64,000 nucleotides of DNA from Exiguobacterium aurantiacum (GTDB taxonomy: Bacteria > Bacillota > Bacilli > Exiguobacteriales > Exiguobacteriaceae), in assembly GCF_024362205.1 (NCBI RefSeq), contig NZ_CP101462.1, positions 2,345,001 to 2,409,000 of the forward strand. The letters run 5' to 3'. Below the pieces are notes generated by a model. That model was not told the DNA's origin. It worked only from the letters and a program-made list of their open reading frames with translations, and made no database searches. Of the stretch, positions 27,847 through 35,784 are shown one piece after another. Both the position numbers and the translations under genes were made by a program. Positions within the stretch are counted from its first letter, which is position 1. The number at the start of each line of letters is the position of its first letter.

Positions 27847-28755
27847 ATGAAAATTGCAATCACCGGCGGAACCGGACTAATCGGTCGCCCGCTCGTCCGC
27901 GCGCTCGCCGAAGCTGGACATCAAGTCGTCGTATTGACGCGGCACCCACGCCCACGACAACGAGGAATCTCGTTCGTTGAATGGTTGACGCCTGACAGCC
28001 AGCCTGAGTCCGAATTGCAAGACGTCGACGCCTTCATCCATTTGGCCGGCGCTTCAATCAACGATGGACGCTGGACACATAAACAGAAACAAGCCATTCT
28101 TCAAAGCCGGATCGATGGGACGAAAGAAGTCGTCCGCATCATAAAAAATATGAAACGCAAGCCGAGCGTCGTCATCAGCGGATCCGCCATTGGAATCTAT
28201 GGGGAAGATCGATCGATCACGTATTCGGAGGCGACCCCGCTCCCCGACCGGACCAATTTTTTAGGCAACGTCTGCGTATTGTGGGAAAAAGAGGCGGCAC
28301 CCGTTCAAGACATGGGCATCCGTCTCGTCACGATGCGGACCGGTGTCGTCTTATCCAATGACGGCGGTGCCTTCCCGCTCATGAAACTGCCGTACACGCT
28401 CGGTGTCGGTGGACGACTCGGCTCTGGCAAGCAATGGGTACCATGGATTCATTTGGACGACCTCGTCCGCCTGTTCGTCCATATCCTTGAGACGAGTTCA
28501 ATCGAGGGACCCGTCAACGGCACGGCACCGACGCCGGTGACGATGGACGAGTTCGGCAAAACGCTCGGTCGGTTGATGCATCGTCCCCATTGGGCACCCG
28601 CCCCGGCGCCGCTCCTCAAACTCGCACTCGGAGAAAAGAGCGTCATCGTCCTCGAAGGCGCGAAAGTCGTTCCGACGAAAGCACTCAACAATGGTTTCCG
28701 GTTCCGCTATGAAACGCTAGAACCCGCCTTGAAACAACTACTACATTTGACTTGA
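27847..28755 (+). CDS. yfhF: YfhF-type NAD-dependent epimerase (TIGR01777)
   Basis: A 302-residue extended SDR protein. It has a nucleotide-binding GGTGLIG at residues 7-13, HLAGASINDGRW near 62, GSAIGIYG near 116 and the C-terminal DUF1731 block EKSVIVLEGAKVVPTKALNNGFRFRY. The family is related to SulA/YfcH, and its substrate is unknown. I start at ATG 27847 after GGAGGG; an upstream in-frame ATG exists but would put extra residues before the conserved start. The amidohydrolase follows 13 bases on. Confidence 0.9.
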   Translation: MKIAITGGTGLIGRPLVRALAEAGHQVVVLTRHPRPRQRGISFVEWLTPDSQPESELQDVDAFIHLAGASINDGRWTHKQKQAILQSRIDGTKEVVRIIKNMKRKPSVVISGSAIGIYGEDRSITYSEATPLPDRTNFLGNVCVLWEKEAAPVQDMGIRLVTMRTGVVLSNDGGAFPLMKLPYTLGVGGRLGSGKQWVPWIHLDDLVRLFVHILETSSIEGPVNGTAPTPVTMDEFGKTLGRLMHRPHWAPAPAPLLKLALGEKSVIVLEGAKVVPTKALNNGFRFRYETLEPALKQLLHLT

Positions 28756-28768
28756 AAGGAGCCGGCAC

Positions 28769-29920
28769 GTGAGTAATTTGTTAATTCGTAACGCCCATAT
28801 TTATCCGATCACGGCACCACATTTTTACGGGGATCTGCGCGTCAAAAACGGCAAAATTGTCGAGATGGCGGACCTATTAGATCCGCATGATGGAGAAACG
28901 GTCATCGAGGCCGAGGGTAACTTTTTGTTCCCCGGCTTCATCGACGCCCACACTCACCTCGGGTTGTATGACGAAGGGACAGGCTCTGTCGGCAACGATG
29001 CGAACGAGACCGTCGAGGCGATGACGCCGCACGCCCGGGCCATCGATGGCGTCTATCCGCTCGATGAGGGCTTCCGTGAAGCGCTCATGGCCGGGGTGAC
29101 AGCCGTCCAGGTCATGCCTGGCAGTATGAACGTCATCGGCGGCGTGACGAGTGTCATCAAAACCCATGGCCGCTTCATCGAGGACATGGTGCTCCGACGC
29201 TATGCCGGCCTGAAGCTCGCGCTCGGCGAGAACCCGAAACGCGTCCACAGCATGGGTAAATCCGGCGAATTGACCCGGATGGGCATCATGGGGTTATTGC
29301 GAGAAGCGTTCCGGACCGTCGACTCGACGAAGACGATCGGCACGTTCGGCAGCCAGATGATTCAACTGGCGCTCGATCGCAAGATGCCGATTCGCGTCCA
29401 CGCCCACCGCGCCGACGATATTTTATCGGTCGTCCGCTTCGCACAAGAGTTCGACCTCGATTATCGGATCGAGCACTGTACGGAAGGACATCTCGTCGCC
29501 GAAAAGTTGCGCGAACTCAGTGTCAAACACGTCACCGTCGGCCCGACGTTCACGCGAAAGTCGAAAATCGAACTCCAGAACAAGACATGGGAGACGTATC
29601 GGATTCTACATGAGCACGATATGATTGTCTCGATCACGACGGACCATCCTTATACGCCGGTTCAATATTTGAACCTTTGCGCCGGACTTGCTGCCCGCGA
29701 AGGACTCCCGGTCGACGTCGCGCTCCGTGCCATCACGATTCATCCGGCCGAGTCGCTCGGTGTGGACGACCGCATCGGCTCGCTCGAAATCGGCAAAGAT
29801 GCCGACCTCGTCTTGTGGAGCCACTTTCCGCTCGATTACATGTCTAAGCCGATCATGACGATCGTCAACGGTCACATCGTTTACTCGACGAGCCGTTCAA
29901 AAACCCATCATGAGATGTGA
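28769..29920 (+). CDS. metal-dependent amidohydrolase
   Basis: A 383-residue amidohydrolase-superfamily enzyme. Metal ligands are HTHLG in FIDAHTHLG near residue 62, His in RVHAHRAD near 213, His in DYRIEHC near 236 and Asp in TTDHPYTPV near 292. The layout (small N-terminal beta domain, TIM barrel, beta return at the C-terminus with DADLVLWSHFPLD) resembles imidazolonepropionase- and dihydroorotase-like deacetylases and deaminases. The substrate is not predictable. The start is GTG, seven bases after AAAGGAG. It probably shares a transcript with yfhF. Confidence 0.86.
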   Translation: MSNLLIRNAHIYPITAPHFYGDLRVKNGKIVEMADLLDPHDGETVIEAEGNFLFPGFIDAHTHLGLYDEGTGSVGNDANETVEAMTPHARAIDGVYPLDEGFREALMAGVTAVQVMPGSMNVIGGVTSVIKTHGRFIEDMVLRRYAGLKLALGENPKRVHSMGKSGELTRMGIMGLLREAFRTVDSTKTIGTFGSQMIQLALDRKMPIRVHAHRADDILSVVRFAQEFDLDYRIEHCTEGHLVAEKLRELSVKHVTVGPTFTRKSKIELQNKTWETYRILHEHDMIVSITTDHPYTPVQYLNLCAGLAAREGLPVDVALRAITIHPAESLGVDDRIGSLEIGKDADLVLWSHFPLDYMSKPIMTIVNGHIVYSTSRSKTHHEM

Positions 29921-29953
29921 GTGACACCAGTCGTGAAAGCGCTCTTATTATTT

Positions 29954-30026
29954 TTTTATGAAGTTGCATTTTATTTACTTGCTTTTTCAAAAAAACTATA
30001 TAAAATAATCTTGTAACTTCATAAAA
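29954..30026. repeat. 15-bp inverted repeat flanking a promoter
   Basis: TTTTATGAAGTTGCA (29954-29968) and TGTAACTTCATAAAA (30012-30026) are inverted copies with one difference, 43 bases apart. Between them lies TTGCTT (29979-29984), 16 bases, then TAAAAT (30001-30006), a plausible promoter for the GNAT gene. It could be an operator pair or an RNA stem. No known family is recognised. Confidence 0.6.
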
Positions 30027-30051
30027 GGGAGCAGCCAAGGCAAGTTCGAAC

Positions 30052-30077
30052 AACGAAGCCAGAAGTATGCTTTCGTT
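30052..30077 (+). other. hairpin in the 5' leader of the GNAT gene
   Basis: AACGAAGC (30052-30059) pairs with GCTTTCGTT (30069-30077) with one bulged T. There is no T tract, so this is not a terminator. It lies about 45 bases before the GTG start. Confidence 0.35.
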
Positions 30078-30121
30078 ACAACTATTCTTCAGCGGTCTGA
30101 AATAGGAGGAGGAATGTAAAG

Positions 30122-30688
30122 GTGCTCAAATTTCGTGAGCTTACCGACTGCGCGGAGTTGTTCGAACTGATGCAACACCCAGATGTCTTTCCGTATGTCC
30201 GTCAAAAGACGGTCCACTTTGACGAGTTTTTATTTAGCACGAAGCAAATCATCGAGCTAGAAGAGCAAGGAAATATCATCTCACGTACTATCACGAACGA
30301 GTTCGGTACCCCGATCGGGACGATCAGCTTGTTCGATGTGGAATCCGGCTACGGGTTCCTCGGGACGTGGCTTGGCAAACCGTATCACGGCAAAGGTTAC
30401 AATCAAGTCGCGAAAGAAGCGTTCTTCTCTGAACTTTTCTTCGAGCTTGACATCGAAAGTGTATTTTTGAAAATCCGTCAATCAAATGAGCGTTCGATCG
30501 CGGCGGCCGAGAAACTGCCGTACGCGTTCTGCGCCAATGAGATTCGGTCTGAATTACTAACTGAAATCAATCAAGGGGATGTCGAATACGTCTTGTATGA
30601 AGTGTCGAAGTCGAGTTTTCAACTCTACTTGCACTCACTCCATGCGCCTGAGTTCGACCATACGTACGAAGCCCAGCTCGAAGCATAA
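30122..30688 (+). CDS. GNAT-family acetyltransferase
   Basis: A 188-residue protein with a GNAT fold of the RimJ/RimL branch: GTISLFDVESGYGFLGTWLGKPYHGKGYNQVAKEAFF-like strand 4 and acyl-CoA loop near residues 62-98, then a helix with QSNERSIAAAEKL near 120. The pyrophosphate loop is the variant HGKGYNQ instead of the usual Q/RxxGxG/A. The last 30 residues form an extra tail. The start is GTG behind AGGAGGAGG. The acceptor is unknown. It stands alone behind an unusual 200-base leader. Confidence 0.78.
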   Translation: MLKFRELTDCAELFELMQHPDVFPYVRQKTVHFDEFLFSTKQIIELEEQGNIISRTITNEFGTPIGTISLFDVESGYGFLGTWLGKPYHGKGYNQVAKEAFFSELFFELDIESVFLKIRQSNERSIAAAEKLPYAFCANEIRSELLTEINQGDVEYVLYEVSKSSFQLYLHSLHAPEFDHTYEAQLEA

Positions 30689-30717
30689 GCCAATTCTGAC
30701 AAAGAATTGGCTTTTTT
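30688..30717 (+). terminator. terminator of the GNAT gene
   Basis: Stem AGCCAATTCT/AGAATTGGCT, five-base loop, T6. Confidence 0.9.
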
Positions 30718-30857
30718 GTGGCATTTTTGTGTGGATTTCATGAGGACAACTTTACGGCAATGAATATTTCTGTTCTAATTCGGAGAGATAGGTATGATAG
30801 AGGTATGAGGGAATTATCACACATCCTCGTTAACCGTTTTGTAAAGGAGAATGCCCA

Positions 30858-31547
30858 ATGTCAGAACCAACGTTTCGCATCTTAGTGACCGATGATGAAG
30901 AACAAATGCGAGATTTACTCGTTTCGAATTTAGAGAAGGAAGGATATGAGACCGTCACAGCCACGAACGGTCTTGAGGCGATCGACTTATTAAAAGAACA
31001 GTCGTTCCACCTCGTCCTGCTCGACGTGATGATGCCTGAACTCGACGGCCTCACGGCTTGCATGCGCATCCGTGAGTTCTCGAACGTGCCGATTATCATG
31101 CTCACGGCCCGTTCGGAAGAACTCGACCGCATCCACGGGTTGAAAATCGGCGCGGATGACTATATCACGAAGCCGTTCAGCCCGCGTGAGCTGCTCGCCC
31201 GGATCGAGGCGACGCTTCGGCGGACACATAACTTCTCGAAAGAACAAGAAGCGACGTTCGACACCGGTGTCCTATCGATTGATATTGACGGCCGCGCGGT
31301 CAGCGTGAAAGGCAAAACGGTCAACTTGACCCGCAAAGAGTTCGATTTGCTCTACTTGTTCATCACGAACGAAGAGAAAGTGTTCTCACGTGAACAACTG
31401 CTCGACCAGATTTGGGGCACCGAGTACCACGGTAACCTGCGGACGGTCGATACCCACATCAAGACGCTTCGCCTCAAGCTCGGTGAAGCAGGTGGCTACA
31501 TTCAAACCGTCTGGGGGATCGGCTACAAGTTCGAGGCGACCGTATGA
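30858..31547 (+). CDS. OmpR/PhoB-type response regulator
   Basis: A 229-residue regulator. The receiver domain (about 5-120) has phospho-acceptor Asp in HLVLLDVMMPELDG near residue 55 and Lys in ITKPFSPREL near 106. The C-terminal winged helix ends with TVDTHIKTLRLKLGE. AAAGGAG precedes the ATG. It overlaps the kinase by four bases. The family member cannot be fixed; it resembles ResD/CssR-like regulators. Confidence 0.9.
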   Translation: MSEPTFRILVTDDEEQMRDLLVSNLEKEGYETVTATNGLEAIDLLKEQSFHLVLLDVMMPELDGLTACMRIREFSNVPIIMLTARSEELDRIHGLKIGADDYITKPFSPRELLARIEATLRRTHNFSKEQEATFDTGVLSIDIDGRAVSVKGKTVNLTRKEFDLLYLFITNEEKVFSREQLLDQIWGTEYHGNLRTVDTHIKTLRLKLGEAGGYIQTVWGIGYKFEATV

Positions 31548-32929
31548 AGCAATACACGATCCGGAAGCGGATTTGGATCACCATCTGGACCGCCAGCCTC
31601 TTCTCCGCGTTCGTGTTCATCATCATGACGTTTTACTTGTACGACAAGTTCTATATCCAAACGCAAGAAGAACTGCTCATCAACCGCGGCGAGAAGCTCG
31701 TCACCATCTATAAGGCAGACGGCTTCTCTGACGCGTTTTCCGACAGTATGACGTACACGAACGAACTGACCGAGACGAAAGTGTTCCTGTCGTCGGTCCG
31801 AGAAGACAGCCTCGGCTCAGGCAAGACGTTTTTACGGGAACAAGACCTCGCCAAGCTACAAGACGGCTACGCGATTTCGGTCACCCGCAAACACCCGACC
31901 GAGGATGTCGACATCCTTATGTCCGCCTTCCCGCTCATCCGGGACGGCGAGCTCGACAACGCCCTCATCTTGTACATGGAACTGAGCAAGATCAGTGAGC
32001 CGTTCCAACCAATCCGGCTCATGATCACGTTCTTGCTCATCTTGATGATTGTGAACTTGCTCATCTTCGGCACCCAGATCATCGATACGATTATCCAACC
32101 GCTCATTCAAATGAAACGAGCGTCCCAAGTGTACGCCAAAGGTGACTTCTCACACCGCATCCCCATCTATTACGATGATGAGATCGGTGAGCTCGCCGAG
32201 ACCTTGAACCGGATGGCCGAATCGCTCGGTCTCGTCGAAGAGCAACGGAAAGAGTTTTTAGCGAACGTCAGCCACGAATTACGGACGCCACTGTCGTATA
32301 TTCGCGGTTATACGGAGATGCTCCAAGACCCGTCGCTCGACGAGAAAACGAAAAATCAATATTACGAGATCATCGAGAACGAGACGGAGCGCTTGCAACG
32401 GCTCGTCAACGATTTGCTCGACTTGGCCCAACTCGAACGCGACTCGTATCCGATGACGAAAGAACCGGTCGTCTACTCGCAAGTGCTCGAAGACGTCTTG
32501 TATCGCTTCGAACCGATCGCTCGGGCGAAAGGTGTCACCATCGAGACGGACCTCGACTTCGACTTGATCATTCTTGGAGACCATGACCGGCTCGAGCAAG
32601 TCGTCGGGAATTTGCTTGATAACGCCCTACGCTATACGGAAGCTGGGAAATCGATTCATGTGAAGACGTATGCGACCGCCGACAATGCCGTCACCGAGAT
32701 TCGGGATGAAGGTCGAGGCATTCCGAAAGAGGACCTCGATCAATTGACGAAGCGATTTTATCGTGTCAATAAGTCACGGACACGCGAAGACGGTGGGACC
32801 GGACTCGGACTCGCCATCGCCAAACACATCATGGAACGTCATGGCGGCTCGATGCACTTCACTTCAGAAGTCGGCAACGGAACGACCGTCACGCTCACTT
32901 TGCCGCTCTTGCCAGACGAAGACATATAA
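31544..32929 (+). CDS. sensor histidine kinase
   Basis: A 461-residue membrane kinase: helix 1 (about 12-35), an extracellular sensor of about 125 residues, helix 2 (about 163-183) and HAMP. The HisKA block FLANVSHELRTPLSYIRG carries the phospho-His near 245. The ATPase has N-box DRLEQVVGNLLDNALRY, DEGRGIP and GGTGLGLAI. It pairs with the overlapping response regulator upstream. The extracellular domain is not recognised, so the signal is unknown. A bidirectional terminator follows. Confidence 0.92.
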   Translation: MKQYTIRKRIWITIWTASLFSAFVFIIMTFYLYDKFYIQTQEELLINRGEKLVTIYKADGFSDAFSDSMTYTNELTETKVFLSSVREDSLGSGKTFLREQDLAKLQDGYAISVTRKHPTEDVDILMSAFPLIRDGELDNALILYMELSKISEPFQPIRLMITFLLILMIVNLLIFGTQIIDTIIQPLIQMKRASQVYAKGDFSHRIPIYYDDEIGELAETLNRMAESLGLVEEQRKEFLANVSHELRTPLSYIRGYTEMLQDPSLDEKTKNQYYEIIENETERLQRLVNDLLDLAQLERDSYPMTKEPVVYSQVLEDVLYRFEPIARAKGVTIETDLDFDLIILGDHDRLEQVVGNLLDNALRYTEAGKSIHVKTYATADNAVTEIRDEGRGIPKEDLDQLTKRFYRVNKSRTREDGGTGLGLAIAKHIMERHGGSMHFTSEVGNGTTVTLTLPLLPDEDI

Positions 32930-32958
32930 AAAAGACAGCTACGTGAGCTGTCTTTTTT
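32928..32958. terminator. convergent terminator after the two-component pair
   Basis: Stem AAAAAAGACAGCT/AGCTGTCTTTTTT with loop ACGTG. Works on both strands. Confidence 0.9.
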
Positions 32959-33244
32959 ATATGTCTTTCCCTTTATAGGCGTCATCCGATTCATTCATAA
33001 GACGTTCACGCTCAGCGTGTGTCTGCGGATAGCCGTTCGCTTGCCACTCGGCTCGATAGTTCGAGTCGAGTTGGGTGAGGCCTTCCTCCGCCTCATCCTT
33101 ATCCGAATCGACGCTTTCCATCTTGTCCATCTTGCTCCATGTATCGTCATCGCGGTCCTGGGTCAAGAGCGCCGCCACTTTCGGTGCGACGAGCGCGGCC
33201 CCGGCTACCCCGAGCACGATTCCCATCAATACTTTCTTATCCAT
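32957..33244 (-). CDS. small protein with N-terminal membrane segment
   Basis: A 95-residue protein: a hydrophobic N-terminus (MDKKVLMGIVLGVAGAALVAP, about 5-22) that could be a membrane anchor of YtxH-like type, then a highly charged, Asp/Glu-rich disordered tail. The ATG follows AAGGAGGGG. I do not recognise a named family. It may be a surface or stress-related peptide; the neighbouring divergent gene is also a short charged protein. Confidence 0.65.
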   Translation of the reverse strand: MDKKVLMGIVLGVAGAALVAPKVAALLTQDRDDDTWSKMDKMESVDSDKDEAEEGLTQLDSNYRAEWQANGYPQTHAERERLMNESDDAYKGKDI

Positions 33245-33318
33245 CCGAATACCCCTCCTTAGTCACTATGTACGGATAATTCCACTGTTCCGCAAAATTG
33301 AAACCAAATTTCTAAAGC

Positions 33319-33344
33319 GTTTACACCCATTCAGGAAGTGGAAT
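33319..33344 (+). promoter_or_regulatory. sigma-B-like promoter
   Basis: GTTTAC (33319-33324), 14 bases, TGGAAT (33339-33344). It resembles the sigma-B pattern GTTTAA-N12-15-GGGWAW (five of six at each hexamer). It is placed 27 bases before the small hydrophilic gene. Confidence 0.4.
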
Positions 33345-33371
33345 AACAGTCAAGACAAGGAGGCGATGAAG

Positions 33372-33581
33372 ATGAAACAGTCAAAAGATACGTCTAAACG
33401 ACCGTTCGATAACCCGGATGCCGTCGATACGGACAAGGAGAGCATCTTCGACCAGGAAGGGATGGAGACCGTCGACCCGATCCCGGTAGAAGAGCTGAAC
33501 CAGAAAGTAAAAGACGAAAAACAAAAGCGACACTCGAAAGATGACTCGGTGAGCGAAAAAAAATATGACGGCAACAAATAA
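33372..33581 (+). CDS. small hydrophilic protein
   Basis: A 69-residue, very charged and probably disordered protein with no hydrophobic segment (MKQSKDTSKRPFD... and a Lys/Asp-rich end). AAGGAGG lies about eight bases before the ATG at 33372; the ATG at 33366 is too close. I know no family for it. A sigma-B-like promoter upstream and the composition suggest a general-stress protein (inference). The frame is open further upstream but has no start signal there. Confidence 0.6.
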   Translation: MKQSKDTSKRPFDNPDAVDTDKESIFDQEGMETVDPIPVEELNQKVKDEKQKRHSKDDSVSEKKYDGNK

Positions 33582-33610
33582 AGATGCGGACGAAATTCGT
33601 CCGCATCTTT
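33580..33610. terminator. convergent terminator (small protein / cdd)
   Basis: Stem AAAGATGCGGACG/CGTCCGCATCTTT with a five-base loop. Perfect pairing. Confidence 0.88.
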
Positions 33611-33613
33611 ACG

Positions 33614-34021
33614 TTACGTTAAATCGCTTGGTGAGAAGCCGTATGGCAGCATCTCTTCTTTCGTCATTACTTTCGTATCCCCGGCCATGTTCGCGAGAAT
33701 CAACGTAAAGTCGTCACTCGCAAACTCGGCGATGACTTGACGGCAAGCCCCGCACGGTGAGATTGGTCCGTCCGTGTCGCCAACGACGACGACGGTTTCA
33801 ATCGCCTTGCTGCCTTCCGATACCGCTTTGAAGATGGCAGTCCGTTCCGCACACATCGACAAGCCGTACGAGGCGTTCTCGACGTTGCAACCCGAAATTT
33901 CTTTGCCAGTCTCGTCGATGACGACAGCCCCGACATTGAACTTCGAATAAGGGGTATAGGCGCGCGATCGTGCATCAATCGCTTTATGGACAAGCTCGTT
34001 CACTTTTTCTTGTGGGATCAT
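33614..34021 (-). CDS. cdd: cytidine deaminase
   Basis: A 135-residue homotetrameric-type enzyme deaminating cytidine and deoxycytidine to uridine forms in pyrimidine salvage. The zinc site is intact: Cys and Glu in GLSMCAERTA near residues 53-56 and PCGACRQV near 86-89. YTPYSKFNVGA near 22 is the substrate loop. AGCGGAGGA stands before the ATG. It has its own promoter with an overlapping cre-like site, so it is not dependent on rlmCD upstream. In Bacillus, cdd lies in another setting (with era); here it is alone. Confidence 0.95.
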   Translation of the reverse strand: MIPQEKVNELVHKAIDARSRAYTPYSKFNVGAVVIDETGKEISGCNVENASYGLSMCAERTAIFKAVSEGSKAIETVVVVGDTDGPISPCGACRQVIAEFASDDFTLILANMAGDTKVMTKEEMLPYGFSPSDLT

Positions 34022-34070
34022 CTGATGTTCCTCCGCTTCTTAACGTTTATCAAAGAAGTCTGACATCTGA

Positions 34071-34108
34071 ACTATAACGTGAAAACGCCGTTCTTGCAAG
34101 CGTTTTCA
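34071..34108 (-). promoter_or_regulatory. cdd promoter with an overlapping cre-like site
   Basis: Minus strand: TTGCAA (34099-34094), 17 bases, TATAGT (34076-34071). The sequence TGAAAACGCTTGCA (34108-34095) matches the CcpA consensus TGWAANCGNTNWCA at all but one defined base and covers the -35 hexamer. The same DNA can form a 10-base stem (GTGAAAACGC/GCGTTTTCAC). Confidence 0.6.
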
Positions 34109-34116
34109 CAACCCCG

Positions 34117-35493
34117 TCAATACTTTTTCTTTTTCTTCTTCTCGAAGACGACAATTGACTCGACGTGCGCCGTCTGCGGGAACATATCGTACGGCTGGAT
34201 ATAGTTGATCTTATAGTCGGCCTTCATGAGCTGATCCGCGTCACGTGCGAGCGTCTGTGGGTTACATGACACATAGACGATCCGTTTTGCTTTCGATGAG
34301 ATCATCGCGTTCAACAGTTGATGATCTACCCCTGTGCGCGGCGGGTCGACGACGATGACGTCTGGGATCCATCCGTCCTTCACCCAGCGCGGGATCCAGT
34401 GCTCAGCCCGGCCTTCGACATAAGTCGCATGGCTGAAGCCGTTCTCACGCATGTGCGCGTTCGCATCTTCGACTGCTTCCGGGACGACTTCCATCCCGCG
34501 AATCTCTTTCGCGTGCGGCGCGAGCCATAACCCGATCGAACCGACACCGGCATACGCATCGATGACCCGTTCTTCGCCCGTAAGCTTAGCCGCCTCGACG
34601 ACTTCACGATACATGATTTCCGTCTGCGCCGGGTTGAGCTGGAAGAACGCACGCGGTGACAAGTGATAATGGACGTCATCGAGTTGCTCGTCCATCTTGT
34701 CTTGACCGGCGATATGGACCGTACGGTAACCGAAGATGACACCGGAACGGTTCGAGTTAATGTTGATGTGGAACGATACGACGTTCGGCAACGCCATGAT
34801 GCGGTCGCTCAATTCGTCTAAACGCGGGACGTCCTCATTCCCGACGACGAGCACGACTTGGACATCGTCTGTCTTGTAACCTGAGCGGACGATAACGGTA
34901 CGGGCGAAACCGATGTCACGGCGCGCATCGTATACCGGGATGTCGAGCTCGTTCAAAATGCGGACAATGGCGTTGTTGATATTCGTCGTGTCTCGTTGTT
35001 GCACCATACAATGTTCGATTGGCACGAGCTCGTTCGTATTCGGCTTGTAGAGGCCCGACACGATTTCGCCACGGCGCGTCGAGAGCGGGAACTGTGATTT
35101 GTTGCGGTAGTACCAAGGGTTGTCCATCCCTTTCGTACCACGGATATCCGACTTGTCGACGTTCAATTTTGTCTTCTGGCGGAAGGCGTTGCGGACGATT
35201 TCTTCTTTATAGTCCATCTGCAGGCGCGGACTCATATGCTGAATTTGGCAACCGCCGCACTCGTCATAAATTGGACATGGCGGTGTGACCCGGTCCGGCG
35301 AGTCGTTGTCGCGCTTGATGACGCGGGCCTCGGCATAGTTCCGTTCGACGCGTGTAATCTCGACTTTCGCTTTTTCGCCCGGCAATAAGTTCGGGATGAA
35401 GATGACCATCCGATCAATCGTCGCGATGCCCTCTCCGTTAATGCCTAGCCGTTCGGCTTGGGCGCTTGTGTATTCTCCTACGATCAGTTTCAA
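34117..35493 (-). CDS. rlmCD: 23S rRNA (uracil-5-)-methyltransferase RlmCD
   Basis: A 458-residue SAM-dependent enzyme of the RumA/TrmA family. The N-terminal TRAM domain runs about 3-60. Iron-sulfur cysteines appear in CPIYDECGGC near 78-87. The SAM motif is VIDAYAGVGSIGLWLAP near 315. The catalytic nucleophile is in YVSCNPQTLARD near 411, and DPPRTGVD sits near 382. In Gram-positives one enzyme, RlmCD (YefA), methylates both U747 and U1939 of 23S rRNA. AAAGGATG stands before the ATG, and the start overlaps the small gene upstream by four bases. A C-terminal Lys run (KKKKKK) is unusual but harmless. Confidence 0.92.
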   Translation of the reverse strand: MKLIVGEYTSAQAERLGINGEGIATIDRMVIFIPNLLPGEKAKVEITRVERNYAEARVIKRDNDSPDRVTPPCPIYDECGGCQIQHMSPRLQMDYKEEIVRNAFRQKTKLNVDKSDIRGTKGMDNPWYYRNKSQFPLSTRRGEIVSGLYKPNTNELVPIEHCMVQQRDTTNINNAIVRILNELDIPVYDARRDIGFARTVIVRSGYKTDDVQVVLVVGNEDVPRLDELSDRIMALPNVVSFHININSNRSGVIFGYRTVHIAGQDKMDEQLDDVHYHLSPRAFFQLNPAQTEIMYREVVEAAKLTGEERVIDAYAGVGSIGLWLAPHAKEIRGMEVVPEAVEDANAHMRENGFSHATYVEGRAEHWIPRWVKDGWIPDVIVVDPPRTGVDHQLLNAMISSKAKRIVYVSCNPQTLARDADQLMKADYKINYIQPYDMFPQTAHVESIVVFEKKKKKKY

Positions 35494-35699
35494 TGTGTTT
35501 CATCCTTTCGAGATACTTGTTCTAAATCTTTGGCGTAACGTACGACTTTCGCACGTAAGGAATCAATATCAGCTAACAATCGATGCAAATCCTCTGGCGT
35601 CGTGAATTCGTCCAACGTATTGACTGATAAGCACAGTAATTCCGTTCTCGATTTTAACACGTTCATTTTTCCTGCCGTATCTGTTCGTGATTTACCCAT
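35490..35699 (-). CDS. small protein coupled to rlmCD
   Basis: A 69-residue soluble helical protein containing LSVNTLDEFTTPEDLHRLLADIDSL and ending in a charged helix. No family is recognised. AAAGGAG lies about ten bases before the ATG. Its end overlaps the rlmCD start (ATGA), so the pair is translationally coupled. It may be a partner of the methyltransferase or an unrelated conserved peptide; the coupling and codon use argue it is real. Confidence 0.65.
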   Translation of the reverse strand: MGKSRTDTAGKMNVLKSRTELLCLSVNTLDEFTTPEDLHRLLADIDSLRAKVVRYAKDLEQVSRKDETH

Positions 35700-35784
35700 C
35701 TCGTGATCGCTCCTTTGGTTCGTGACAAAGAGTTGTTATTATAGCATACTATTTCGTGTGACTTGATGAAAAGGTGGAATTGAT

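Noticed and set aside
30027-30110. possible tRNA-like or riboswitch fold upstream of the GNAT gene
   Set aside because: One short hairpin is seen but no cloverleaf, T-box motif or known aptamer core could be drawn. Kept only as a hairpin and inverted-repeat note.
34079-34108. stem GTGAAAACGC/GCGTTTTCAC as terminator of rlmCD
   Set aside because: No T tract follows on the minus strand, and the same bases form a good promoter and cre-like site for cdd.
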